Of a stretch of 64,000 bases of DNA, positions 17,264-26,645 are shown one piece after another. This stretch comes from Agromyces hippuratus (GTDB lineage Bacteria; Actinomycetota; Actinomycetes; Actinomycetales; Microbacteriaceae). Positions within the stretch are counted from its first letter, which is position 1, and each line of letters begins with the position of its first letter. Under the pieces are notes generated by a model that was given only the letters and a program-made list of their open reading frames with translations, ran no database searches and was not told where the DNA came from. Where the stretch lies: assembly GCF_013410355.1 (NCBI RefSeq), contig NZ_JACCFI010000001.1, positions 3,162,001 through 3,226,000 of the forward strand, written 5' to 3'. A program made the position numbers and the translations under genes.

Positions 17264-17300
17264 GGAGTGCAAGTTTGCACTATTCGATCAAGAGTGCAAA
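17247..17300. promoter_or_regulatory. Clustered TTGCACT/AGTGCAA operator half-sites
   Basis: Four 7-bp half-sites lie within about 50 bp: TTGCACT near 17248, AGTGCAA at 17266, TTGCACT at 17275 and AGTGCAA near 17293. The central pair forms a dyad, AGTGCAAGTTTGCACT, across the tetR translation start. This pattern suits cooperative binding of two TetR dimers. Confidence 0.6.
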
Positions 17301-17333
17301 ATCAGCTCGGTCAACTTCTCTGCGGTGTCGCGA

Positions 17334-17966
17334 TCAGATCAGGCCGAGCTCCATCGCCCGGGTGACGGCGCGGGTGCGATCGTTCACCTCGAGCTTCTCG
17401 AACACGTGCAGCAGGTGCGTCTTCACCGTCGCCTCGCCGATGAAGAGCGCGCGGGCGATCTCGGGGTTCGAGCGGCCGTCGGCGACGAGGCGCAGCACCT
17501 CGAGCTCTCGCGGCGAGAGCGAGGGCGGGGTCACGGATGCCGCGTCCGCGCGCACCCTCGAGACGAGCTTGGCTGCAATCGACGGGGCGAGCACCGTCTC
17601 ACCTGCCGCCACGGCGCGGATGCCGGCGACGATCTCGGCCTGCGGCGCCGCCTTCAGCAGGTAGCCGCTCGCCCCCGCCTCGATCGCCGCGAGGATGTGG
17701 TCGTCGGTCTCGTACGTCGTGAGCACGAGCACTCGGGTGCCCGGCACTTCGGCGACGATGCGGGCAGTCGCCGCGGCGCCGTCGAGGTGCGGCATCCGCA
17801 GGTCCATGAGCACGAGGTCGGGACGTTCGGATGCCGCGACCCTCACCGCCTCGGCGCCGTCCGCGGCCTCGCCGACGACTTCGAGCCCCCGCTCGGCCTC
17901 GAGCAGGCCGATGATGCCGGCGCGCACGATCGGGTGGTCGTCGGCGACGACGATGCGGATGGTCAT
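17334..17966 (-). CDS. NarL/LuxR family response regulator
   Basis: 210 residues. Receiver domain MTIRIVVADDHPIVRAGIIG with phospho-acceptor Asp55 in LVLMDLRMPHLDG and the conserved Lys in GYLLKAAPQ. The C-terminal LuxR HTH runs LSPRELEVLRLVADGRSNPE to VNDRTRAVTRAMELGLI. The start overlaps the histidine-kinase stop by 4 nt. It is last in an ABC-exporter/two-component operon and presumably activates that operon. Confidence 0.93.
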   Translation of the reverse strand: MTIRIVVADDHPIVRAGIIGLLEAERGLEVVGEAADGAEAVRVAASERPDLVLMDLRMPHLDGAAATARIVAEVPGTRVLVLTTYETDDHILAAIEAGASGYLLKAAPQAEIVAGIRAVAAGETVLAPSIAAKLVSRVRADAASVTPPSLSPRELEVLRLVADGRSNPEIARALFIGEATVKTHLLHVFEKLEVNDRTRAVTRAMELGLI

Positions 17967-19162
17967 GCGGTTTCCTCCGGTGGCAGCGCGGACGGGTCGG
18001 TCGCGGCATCCGCACGGGGGATGCCGACGCGCAGCACCGTGCCACCGCCGTCGCCCGGCTCGATCGCGAACGATCCGCCGACGAGCGCGGTGCGGTCGCG
18101 GATGCCGGCGAGGCCGAAGCCCGAGGTGCCGGGCGCCGCCGCTCCGGGCCCGACCCCGTCGTCGGCGACCGTGAGCACGACCTCGCCGCCGATGGACTCG
18201 ACGGTCACAGCCGCGTGCCCGGCGTTGGCGTGCTTGCGCACGTTCGCGAGCCCCTCCTGCGCCGAGCGCAGCAGCACGACCTCGTGTTCGCGGCTGAGGC
18301 CGGTCGCGCTCGCCGTCACCGTCACGACGACGCCCGTCTCCCGCTCGAAGCTCGCCGCGAGTCGCTCGAGCGCGTCACCGAGCCCGGCCCCCGGTTCGAC
18401 CGGGGCGAGCGAGGCGACGAGCCCGCGCGCCTCGGTGAGCGCCTCGCGCGCCATCTGCTCCATGAGCTCGACGTCGGTGCGAGCGGATGCCGCGGTCTCG
18501 CCGTCGACCCCGCCGAGACGTGTGCCCGTGCGCTGCGCGACCATGACGAGGCCGGTCAGGCTCTGCGCGATCGTGTCGTGGATCTCACGGGCGAGCCGTG
18601 CGCGCTCCTCGACGACTCCGGCATCGCGGTGCATCGCGGCGAGCTGGCCCTGCGCCGCCTGCAGCTCATCGAGCAGGCGGCCGCGCTCCTGGCCGTAGAG
18701 GGCGATGTTCGTGATCCAGAGCCCGAGTGCGATGCTGAAGCCGACCGAGACCATCGCGCTGATGACCCCCGCGACGATGCCGCTCGGGCCGAAGTGCACG
18801 ATGTAGCCCGCTGCGAGTGCGACGCCGATGAGCACGTTCGACACGAGGGCGCTGCGGATCGACGGCGCGGTCGTCCAGATGAACGGGTAGACGAACACCT
18901 GGATGATCGCGAAGGAAGGCTCGAACGAGGCGCCGACGCCGACGAGCACGGCGAACGCGATCGAGATCACGAGGTGCGGTGCGAGCCGGTCGACGCCGAG
19001 ATGGGCCCTGGCGTAGGCGAAGTAGAAGACGAGGAACGCGCCGGTCGTGGCCCAGACGCCCCAGTCGTTCGGTCCGTACGGCGGCGGGTCGAACAGGGTG
19101 AAGAGCACGAGGATGGATGCCACGGCGATCGCCGCGACATCCCACCATCGTCGGTTCAGCAT
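17963..19162 (-). CDS. Sensor histidine kinase (NarX/DesK class)
   Basis: 399 residues. Five to six TM helices occupy residues 8-155 without a large periplasmic loop. A coiled linker follows, then HisKA_3 with phospho-acceptor His195 in RLAREIHDTIAQSLTGL, and HATPase_c with NVRKHANAGHA and VADDGVGPG. A TM-only sensor domain of this sort usually senses a membrane-active compound or the cargo of a neighbouring transporter. Coupled by a 4-nt overlap to its regulator; 21 bp separate it from the permease upstream. Confidence 0.92.
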   Translation of the reverse strand: MLNRRWWDVAAIAVASILVLFTLFDPPPYGPNDWGVWATTGAFLVFYFAYARAHLGVDRLAPHLVISIAFAVLVGVGASFEPSFAIIQVFVYPFIWTTAPSIRSALVSNVLIGVALAAGYIVHFGPSGIVAGVISAMVSVGFSIALGLWITNIALYGQERGRLLDELQAAQGQLAAMHRDAGVVEERARLAREIHDTIAQSLTGLVMVAQRTGTRLGGVDGETAASARTDVELMEQMAREALTEARGLVASLAPVEPGAGLGDALERLAASFERETGVVVTVTASATGLSREHEVVLLRSAQEGLANVRKHANAGHAAVTVESIGGEVVLTVADDGVGPGAAAPGTSGFGLAGIRDRTALVGGSFAIEPGDGGGTVLRVGIPRADAATDPSALPPEETA

Positions 19163-19183
19163 GTTGCGAGTCTGGCACGCGCC

Positions 19184-19989
19184 CTAGGCGTCGCGCCGGA
19201 TCCACCGGAAGGTGATGCGCGAGAGCACGAAGCCCACGACGAGCCAGATGCCGAGGGCGATCGCGACGCCGGGGAGGTTCCACGAGCCGTTCTGTTCGAG
19301 CGACTCCCACCCCTCGGGCAGGAACACCGAGCGCATGCCCTGGGCGATCCACTTGAGCGGGAACAGGCTCGCGAAGTTCTGCAGCCAGTCGGGCAGCATG
19401 TTCCACTGCAGGTACACGCCCGAGATGAACTGGAGGATCAGCCCGACCGGGATCACGACCGCGGCGGCGCTCTTGCCCGAGCGCGGCAGCGCCGAGAGGG
19501 CGATGCCGAGCAGTGCGCAGGTCGTGAGGCCGAGCACGAACACCCAGGCGAACGTGACCCACTTCGCCGGATCGGTCGGCAGGTCGATGCCGAGCACGAG
19601 CCATCCGGCGAGGATCAGCAGGCCCGCCTGCAGCGTGCCGGTGACGAAGACCTGGCCGATCTTGCCGGCGAAGTACCCGATGGGTGAGAGGGGAGTGCCG
19701 CCCAGTCGCTTCAGCGTGCCGTTCGACTTCTCCAGGGCGATGTCGATGGCGAGGTTCTGCACGCCCGACAGGAAGATGCCGGAGGCGATCATCGCCGGCA
19801 GGTAGAGCGCCGCGATCGAGATCTCGGCCCCGGGGGGACCGACCTCGCCCGAGGCGCTGAATGCGGCCGAGAAGATGGCGAGCATCACGAACGGGAAGAG
19901 GAAGGTGAAGAACAGGGTGTCGGCGGCCCGGAAGTAGGTCTTCGTCTCGACGCCGACGCGGGACGCGCCCTGGGTCATCAGGTTGGTGC

Positions 19990-19993
<4 letters not shown>
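19184..19993 (-). CDS. ABC-2 type exporter permease
   Basis: 269 residues. Six predicted helices and the ABC-2 layout: a helix after a short cytoplasmic N-terminus (FFTFLFPFVMLAIFSAAFS), an extracellular loop, then FLSGVQNLAIDIALEKSNGTLKRLGGTPL, whose cytoplasmic coupling segment is typical, and later LIAGW-type helices. It overlaps the ATPase by 4 nt. Together they form a half-size exporter of the antibiotic or peptide-resistance type, like the Bacillus YvfR/YvfS set that also travels with a two-component system. Confidence 0.9.
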
Positions 19994-20895
<902 letters not shown>

Positions 20896-20979
20896 ACCAA
20901 GAGCATCTCGCGGCTGCACGGTGGCCGGCAGCCCCCGTCGGTTCGATTCCGGCCTCCACCGATCGGTGGATGGCGGGGA

Positions 20980-22317
20980 TCAGCGATCGGGCGGAACGGA
21001 GCCTGAGGCCTCCAACTCGGCGAGACGGCGTTCGAGGAAGCGTCGCTCCGGTGCCGTCGGCGCGAGGGGGATCGCCTCGCGATATCGGGCGGCTGCCGAC
21101 GCTGTTCTCCCGGAGCGGCGCAGGAAGTCGGCCTGCGCGGCCGGCAGCAGGTGGTACCCGTCGAGGCGGCCGGTCGATTCGAGTGCCGCGAGTGCCGCGA
21201 GACCGGCATCGGCGCCGTCCGCCATGCCGATCGCGATCGCGCGGGCGAGTTCGACGAACGGGGATGCGCCGTTCGTGAGCATCGCGAACTCGTCGTAGCG
21301 GCGCACGATCGCTGCCCAGTCCGTCTCCTCGGCTGTGCGTGCGCGAACGTGCACGGCCTGTATCTCCGCCTGAAGCCGGTACGGGCCGCGCCCGCCCGGC
21401 TGGATCGGGCCGAGCAGGGCGAGTCCTTCGGTGATGAGCGCTCGGTTCCATCGTTCGCGATCCTGCTCCTCGAGGGGCACGAGCTCCCCGTCGGCATCGA
21501 CGCGCGTCGCCGCCCGCGCGTGCTGCAGCAGCATGATCGCCAGCAGTGCGCGCGGTTCCGAGGCATCGGGGAGCAGGTCGACGACGAGTCGCGTGAGCCG
21601 GATCGCCTCGACGGAAAGATCGACGCGTTGCAGGCGGTCGCCCGACGACGCGACGTAGCCCTCGTTGGCGACGAGGTAGAGCACCGCGAGCACCCCGTCG
21701 AGCCGAGCGGGCAGGGCTTCGGGCGGCGGCACGCGGTAGGGGATGCCCGCATGCCGGATCTTCCGCTTCGCACGCACGAGGCGTTGCGCCATCGTCGGCT
21801 CGGGCACGAAGAACGCGCGTGCGATCTCGCCTGTCTCGAGACCGCCCACCGTGCGCAGGGTGAGCGCGACTCGGGACTCGATCGGCAGCGCCGGGTGCGC
21901 GCACGTGAAGATGAGGCGCAGGCGATCATCCCACTCGGGTTCGTCGTGGGCGACCGCGACGTCGGCCGGGTCCGGCGGCCCGCCGGTGCGTCCCGCGAAT
22001 GCCTCCATCGAGATCCACTCCCTGACCTTGCCCGACTCGACGCCGCGACGCCGGAGCCGGTCGAGTGCGAGATTGCGGGCGGCGGTCGTGAGCCACGCGC
22101 CCGGATTCGACGGCACGCCGTCGCGGGGCCACGTGGCCGCCGCGCGTTCGAACGCCCCCGATGCCGCGTCTTCGGCGACATCCCAGTCGCCCGTCGTGCG
22201 GATGAGCGTCGCGACGACCCTCGCCCAGTCCGCGTCGAACGCGGACCGGAGGGCCGACGCGACCTCGGGCGCGAGCCCGTCGGCTCCCTCCCCGCGCGCC
22301 GGCCCCGCGGCCGCCAT
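20980..22317 (-). CDS. ECF sigma factor with C-terminal extension (ECF42-like)
   Basis: 445 residues, far longer than a plain ECF sigma factor. Residues about 15-90 form sigma-2 (DWARVVATLIRTTGDWDVAE, then NLALDRLRRR). Sigma-4 follows (LPIESRVALTLRTVGGLETG, then EPTMAQRLVRAKRKIRHAG). The remaining 270 residues are the helical, TPR-like extension (DUF6596) with the conserved LAVLYLVANEGY. ECF42 sigma factors have this extension and sit beside DGPF/YCII genes, exactly as here: the YCII gene ends 11 bp upstream. The ATG at 22317 has an AAGG ribosome site. The extension is thought to replace an anti-sigma factor. Confidence 0.92.
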   Translation of the reverse strand: MAAAGPARGEGADGLAPEVASALRSAFDADWARVVATLIRTTGDWDVAEDAASGAFERAAATWPRDGVPSNPGAWLTTAARNLALDRLRRRGVESGKVREWISMEAFAGRTGGPPDPADVAVAHDEPEWDDRLRLIFTCAHPALPIESRVALTLRTVGGLETGEIARAFFVPEPTMAQRLVRAKRKIRHAGIPYRVPPPEALPARLDGVLAVLYLVANEGYVASSGDRLQRVDLSVEAIRLTRLVVDLLPDASEPRALLAIMLLQHARAATRVDADGELVPLEEQDRERWNRALITEGLALLGPIQPGGRGPYRLQAEIQAVHVRARTAEETDWAAIVRRYDEFAMLTNGASPFVELARAIAIGMADGADAGLAALAALESTGRLDGYHLLPAAQADFLRRSGRTASAAARYREAIPLAPTAPERRFLERRLAELEASGSVPPDR

Positions 22318-22328
22318 GCCTTCGGGGC

Positions 22329-23198
22329 TCAGCGGCCCGCCCCCACCGCGTCGAGCGCTTCGGCGGCAGTCGGTTCGACCCGGATGCCGTGCTCGGCGGC
22401 CTCCCGTTCGTGGCGGGCGACGTGGTCGTCGTGCACGTCGAACGGCCAGAGCGGGCGCAGCTCGAGCGTGCCGCCCCTGGCCATCGGATGCTTCGACGCC
22501 ACCTCGATCGCCTCGGAGAGGTCGCGCACCTCGAGCACGTCGAAGCCCGCGACCCACTCCTTCGACTCGGAGAACGGGCCGTCGCTGACGAGCACCTCGC
22601 CTGCGCGTCGACGCACGAACGTCGCATCGTCGGGACCGCGCAGCACCTCGCCGAAGAGGCGGGTTCCGCGGCCGTCCATCTCGTCGACCCAGGCGTCGGG
22701 ATCGTCGGTCGCCCCGTCTTCGCTCGGAGCCGCCTCGCCGTCGCCGATGTCGCCGATGACCGCGAGCTCGGCATGCTGATCGGCGACCACGAGCATGAGG
22801 TACCGACGGCCGTTCGCCACTCGCTCACGGAAACCGGCCGGAACGACGCGCGCCGCGGGGTCGGCACCCGGCCACTGCATGAACGGGCGCACCTCGACAC
22901 GCCCGAAGGCGGCGGCAGGATGCCGCGACGCGATCTCGATCGCCTCGTCGAGGTCGGCGACGTCGATGATGTCGAAGCCGCCGATCGATTCCTTCGACTC
23001 GGTGAACGGGCCGTCGGTGACGAGCAGCTGCCCCTCGCGGACCCGCACGGTCGTGGCATCCCGGTCGGGCCGCAGTCGCTCGCCGTACTCGGACGCGCCC
23101 CTGGCCTCGAGGTCGTCGACCCAGTCGCCGATGTCGTCGGCCGCCGGAACATAGGCGACGGGGTCGTCGCCCTCGGCGTAGAACAGTGCGTATTCCAT
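22329..23198 (-). CDS. Duplicated YCII/DGPF-domain protein
   Basis: 289 residues from the ATG at 23198, with AGAGAGGA upstream. Two tandem YCII-related domains are visible. Domain 1 has LLVTDGPFTESKESIGGFDI and SRHPAAAFGRVEVRPFM; domain 2, about 140 residues later, has VLVSDGPFSESKEWVAGFDV and SKHPMARGGTLELRPLW. DGPF proteins are usually single-domain and about 115-130 residues long, so this is an internal gene duplication/fusion. DGPF genes are the standard targets of ECF42 sigma factors. Biochemical function is unsettled. Confidence 0.9.
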   Translation of the reverse strand: MEYALFYAEGDDPVAYVPAADDIGDWVDDLEARGASEYGERLRPDRDATTVRVREGQLLVTDGPFTESKESIGGFDIIDVADLDEAIEIASRHPAAAFGRVEVRPFMQWPGADPAARVVPAGFRERVANGRRYLMLVVADQHAELAVIGDIGDGEAAPSEDGATDDPDAWVDEMDGRGTRLFGEVLRGPDDATFVRRRAGEVLVSDGPFSESKEWVAGFDVLEVRDLSEAIEVASKHPMARGGTLELRPLWPFDVHDDHVARHEREAAEHGIRVEPTAAEALDAVGAGR

Positions 23199-23235
23199 GG
23201 TGGAATCCTCTCTCTCGGTCACGCTACGCAAGTAC

Positions 23236-23262
23236 GACGAACGGCGATAGCCGTTCTCGACA
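23236..23262 (-). promoter_or_regulatory. Candidate ECF42 autoregulatory promoter
   Basis: On the minus strand, TGTCGA (complement of 23257-23262) is followed after exactly 17 bases by CGTC (complement of 23236-23239), about 40 bp before the YCII start. As I recall it, the ECF42 target promoter is TGTCGA at -35 and CG(A/T)C at -10. The spacer contains a perfect 7-bp hairpin, GAACGGC/GCCGTTC, around GATA. Confidence 0.6.
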
Positions 23263-23300
23263 CCGGTGCGGTGATCGGCGGGATCCGGTGCGGAAGCCGC

Positions 23301-24026
23301 TCAGTGCGGCAGCACGAGCATGACGCCGAGGCCGACCATGACGACGGCGATGACGGCGTCGAGCACGCGCCACGCGCGGGGGCTCGAGAGCACGCCGCCG
23401 AGGAGCCGTGCGCCGTAGGCGAGGCCGAAGAACCAGACGATGCTCGCAATGCCGGCACCCGCCGCGAACGCCCAGCGGGCGTCGCCGTGGGTATTCGCGA
23501 CCGAGCCGAGCAGGAACACCGTGTCGAGGTACACGTGCGGGTTCAGCCAGGTGAGGGCGAGGCAGGTCAGCACGGCTGCGGCGAGGCCGGTGCTCCGTCG
23601 GGCCAGCGACGTCGAGACGGATGCCGCGGGGTCCGCGGGTGCCGCGGGTGTCCCGGCCCCGGCGTCCACGAGCCCCGCGGCATCCGCCTCGGCCGAGTCC
23701 ACCTCGCGCTCGGCCGATGCCGCCTCGAGCGTCGCGCCGCTCGGCCGGATCGCGCGGCGCGCGGCGAGCAGCCCGTAGGCGACGAGGAACGCCGCGCCCG
23801 CCCAGCGGATGACGTCGACGAGCCACGGCACGGCCGTCAGAACGACGCCGATGCCCGAGACGCCGACCATGATGAGCGCGAGGTCGCTCAGCGCGCAGAT
23901 CGCGGCAACCGCGAAGACGTGCTCTCGCCGGATGCCCTGCCGAAGCACGAAGACGTTCTGCGCGCCGATCGCGACGATGAGCGAGAGGCCGAGGCCGAAG
24001 CCGGCGAGCACGGAGGAGAGGGGCAC
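23301..24026 (-). CDS. LysE/ArgO family amino-acid exporter
   Basis: 241 residues. The N-terminal hydrophobic core reads SSVLAGFGLGLSLIVAIGAQ followed by NVFVLRQGIRREHV, the LysE hallmark. A later helix carries TCLALTWLNPHVYLDTVFLLG, also diagnostic. Five to six helices are predicted. A long Ala/Glu-rich loop (about 95-145) replaces the usual short cytoplasmic loop. The GTG at 24026 is six bases from a TACGGT box, so the transcript is probably leaderless. It is divergent from a LysG/ArgP-type activator and should export basic amino acids (lysine/arginine). Confidence 0.92.
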   Translation of the reverse strand: MPLSSVLAGFGLGLSLIVAIGAQNVFVLRQGIRREHVFAVAAICALSDLALIMVGVSGIGVVLTAVPWLVDVIRWAGAAFLVAYGLLAARRAIRPSGATLEAASAEREVDSAEADAAGLVDAGAGTPAAPADPAASVSTSLARRSTGLAAAVLTCLALTWLNPHVYLDTVFLLGSVANTHGDARWAFAAGAGIASIVWFFGLAYGARLLGGVLSSPRAWRVLDAVIAVVMVGLGVMLVLPH

Positions 24027-24097
24027 GGATCGACCGTAGGCGGCGAACCGGCCTTACTCCAGCTCAAGATTCTTCATCGGCATTAGCATGACTTCAG

Positions 24098-25003
24098 ATG
24101 GAGATTCCGCTCGACCTCGCTCGCACGCTCGCCGTCGTCATCGACGAGGGCACGTTCGATGCGGCGGCCAGGCGACTGCGCATCACGCCCTCGGCGGTCT
24201 CGCAGCGCGTCAAGGCGCTCGAGCAGCAGCTCGGGCGGGTGCTCGTCGTGCGATCGAAGCCGGTCAGGGCCACCGAGGCCGGGGCGCCGATCGTGCGACT
24301 CGCACGCCAGGTCGCGCTGCTCGAACACGACGCCCTCGCGGAGTTCGGGCTCGACGAGGCATCCGCTCGGCCGATCTCGCTCGCCCTCGCCGTCAATGCC
24401 GACTCGCTCGCGACCTGGTTCCTGCCCGCGCTCGCTCGCGTGGGGGAGCGCCACCCGGTCGTCTTCGACCTGCACCGCGACGATCAGGACTTCACCGCGG
24501 GGCTGCTCGAGTCGGGCACGGTGCTGGGTGCGGTGACCTCGCAGTCCGCGCCGGTGGCCGGATGCCTCGTGCGCCCCCTGGGCGTCATGCGCTACGAGGC
24601 CGTGGCGACGCCCGCCTTCGCCGAACGCTGGGGTCTCGTACCGGGCGCGGCCGACGGTTCCGTCCTCGTCGCGCTCGCCGCTGCGCCCGTCGTCGACTTC
24701 GATCGCCGCGACGACCTGCAGCGCGAGTACCTCAGCGGCCGCGGCGTCGACCCGCATCGCCCGCCGCGGCACTACGTGCCGGCGTCGAACGACTTCGCAA
24801 CGGCGATCAAGCTCGGCCTCGGCTGGGGCCTGCTGCCCGCGTTCCAGTCGTCGGTCGAACTCGAGCACGGTGGACTCGTGCGGCTCGGTGGAACACCCGT
24901 CGACGTGCCGCTCTACTGGCAGCAGTGGAACCTGCGCTCCCCGCTGCTCGACGCGATCGCCGAGGCGGTGATCGCCGAGGCGCGGCGCGAGCTGCGCACG
25001 TGA
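24098..25003 (+). CDS. LysR-family regulator of the LysE exporter (LysG/ArgP type)
   Basis: 301 residues. The N-terminal winged HTH is DLARTLAVVIDEGTFDAAAR with ITPSAVSQRVKALEQQLGRV. The rest is a LysR substrate domain with SLALAVNADSLATWFLPALA, the pattern seen in LysG/ArgP. The 71-bp gap to the divergent LysE exporter holds a TAGCAT box eight bases before this start. LysG proteins activate lysE when lysine or arginine accumulates; that role is inferred from pairing and similarity. Confidence 0.9.
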   Translation: MEIPLDLARTLAVVIDEGTFDAAARRLRITPSAVSQRVKALEQQLGRVLVVRSKPVRATEAGAPIVRLARQVALLEHDALAEFGLDEASARPISLALAVNADSLATWFLPALARVGERHPVVFDLHRDDQDFTAGLLESGTVLGAVTSQSAPVAGCLVRPLGVMRYEAVATPAFAERWGLVPGAADGSVLVALAAAPVVDFDRRDDLQREYLSGRGVDPHRPPRHYVPASNDFATAIKLGLGWGLLPAFQSSVELEHGGLVRLGGTPVDVPLYWQQWNLRSPLLDAIAEAVIAEARRELRT

Positions 25004-25012
25004 CCGTCGGTG

Positions 25013-25228
25013 CTACGTGGGATCTTCGATCTTGAACCCGACCTTGATCGTGACCTGGAAGTGCGCGACGGCGCCATCTTCGATCTCTCCGCGCACCGAG
25101 ACCACCTCGAACCAGTCCATGTTGCGTATCGTCGCCGATGCGCGGGCGATGCCGTTCTTGATGGCCGCGTCGATGCCGTCGGGTGACGTGCCGACGATCT
25201 CAGTGACGCGGTAGGTGTGATTGGTCAT
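25013..25228 (-). CDS. Dodecin family flavin-binding protein
   Basis: 71 residues, the normal dodecin length. The beta-alpha-beta-beta text TYRVTEIVGTSPDGIDAAIK, then RASATIRNMDWFEVVSVRGE and HFQVTIKVGFKIED, matches the family, including the Trp that stacks on the flavin. Dodecins assemble into 12-mers that store FMN/riboflavin-type flavins in the cytoplasm. A GAGGAG site precedes the ATG. Convergent with the LysR gene, only 9 bp away. Confidence 0.93.
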   Translation of the reverse strand: MTNHTYRVTEIVGTSPDGIDAAIKNGIARASATIRNMDWFEVVSVRGEIEDGAVAHFQVTIKVGFKIEDPT

Positions 25229-25295
25229 GGTGCGCTCCTCTGGCGGGGGACGCCGTTGTACCCGCTGATGCCGAGGTTACTCCGCGACCGCTCGC

Positions 25296-26513
25296 TCAGG
25301 CGAAGAGGCGCTGCAGCCGCTGCACACCCTCGAGCAGCGGGGCGTCGCCGAGGGCGTAGCTGAGGCGCAGGTAGCCCGACGGGCCGAACGCCTCACCCGG
25401 TACCGCGGCGACCTCGGCCTGGTCGAGGATCAGGTCGGCGAGCTCGAGCGAGGTGGTCGGCGTGACACCGCCCCACTCGCGGCCGAGCAGGCCCGTGACG
25501 TCGGGGTACACGTAGAACGCGCCCTGCGGCACCGGCACGGTCATGCCGTCGATCTTCGAGAGTTCGGCGACGATCGTGCGGCGGCGGCGGTCGAACGCTC
25601 GGCGCATCTCTTCCACGGCGTCCTGCGGGCCGTTGAGCGCGGCGATCGCGGCACGCTGCGAGATGTTCGACACGTTGGACGAGAGGTGCGACTGCAGGTT
25701 CGCGGCGCCCTTGATGACGTCGGCGGGACCGACCATCCAACCGAGGCGCCAACCCGTCATCGCGTACGTCTTCGCGACGCCGTTGACGAGGATCGTCTGG
25801 TTCGCGAGCTCGGGCACGGCCTCGACGATCGAGACGGCGCGCGGCGGCACGCCGTCGGGGTCCTCGGCGTAGGTGAGGTTCTGATAGATCTCGTCGGCGA
25901 CGACCCAGATGCCGTGCTCGAGCGCCCACTCGCCGATCTCGCGGGTCTGCTCGGGGGAGTACACGGCGCCGGTCGGGTTCGACGGCGAGACGAAGAGCAG
26001 CACCTTGGTGCGGTCGGTGCGGGCGGCCTCGAGCTGTTCGACGGTCACGAGGTAGCCCTGGTCGGAGCCGGCGAAGACGTCGACCTGGCGGCCGCCGGCG
26101 AGCTTGATCGCCTCGGGGTACGTGGTCCAGTACGGCGTCGGCACGAGCACCTCGTCGCCCGGGTCGAGCAGCGTCTGGAACGCCTGGTAGACCGCCTGCT
26201 TGCCGCCGTTGGTGACGACGACCTGGCCGGGCGAGACCTCGAGGCCCGAGTCGCGCAGCGTCTTCGCCGCGACGGCCTCGCGCAGCTCGGGCAGACCGGC
26301 GGCGGGCGTGTACCGGTAGTTCTTCGGGTCGTGCGTGGCCGCGAGCGCCGCCTCGACGATGTACTCGGGCGTCGCGAAGTCGGGCTCGCCCGCCGCGTAC
26401 GAGATGACCGGGCGCCCCTCGGCCTGGAGGGCCTTCGCCTTCGCATCGACCTTGAGGGTCGCGGACTCGGCGATGGCGGCGATGCGGGCGGAGAGGCGAG
26501 GGTGTTCGGTCAC
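25296..26513 (-). CDS. aspC: PLP-dependent aspartate/tyrosine-type aminotransferase
   Basis: 405 residues. Class I/II fold: GEPDFATPEYI near the N-terminus, SPSNPTGAVYS, ADEIYQNLTY, PLP-binding Lys in VNGVAKTYAMTGWRLGWMVG, and the substrate-carboxylate Arg in SGYLRLSYAL. It transfers the amino group between aspartate or a related amino acid and 2-oxoglutarate. The GTG start lies six bases from TAGGCT (complement of 26520-26525), a leaderless signature. In related actinobacteria an aspartate aminotransferase sits beside tRNA-Trp/secE (recalled), as here. Confidence 0.92.
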   Translation of the reverse strand: MTEHPRLSARIAAIAESATLKVDAKAKALQAEGRPVISYAAGEPDFATPEYIVEAALAATHDPKNYRYTPAAGLPELREAVAAKTLRDSGLEVSPGQVVVTNGGKQAVYQAFQTLLDPGDEVLVPTPYWTTYPEAIKLAGGRQVDVFAGSDQGYLVTVEQLEAARTDRTKVLLFVSPSNPTGAVYSPEQTREIGEWALEHGIWVVADEIYQNLTYAEDPDGVPPRAVSIVEAVPELANQTILVNGVAKTYAMTGWRLGWMVGPADVIKGAANLQSHLSSNVSNISQRAAIAALNGPQDAVEEMRRAFDRRRRTIVAELSKIDGMTVPVPQGAFYVYPDVTGLLGREWGGVTPTTSLELADLILDQAEVAAVPGEAFGPSGYLRLSYALGDAPLLEGVQRLQRLFA

Positions 26514-26645
26514 GCCCCAAGCCTACGGCGTGGGGTATGCCGTGTGACAGACGCAGGGTGACCCGAAATCGACGCGAACCACGGGCAATCCGTCCGGTTG
26601 AAGATTTCTCTGGGACGCGCGTCCCACTCTTGCTACGCTGCCCTC

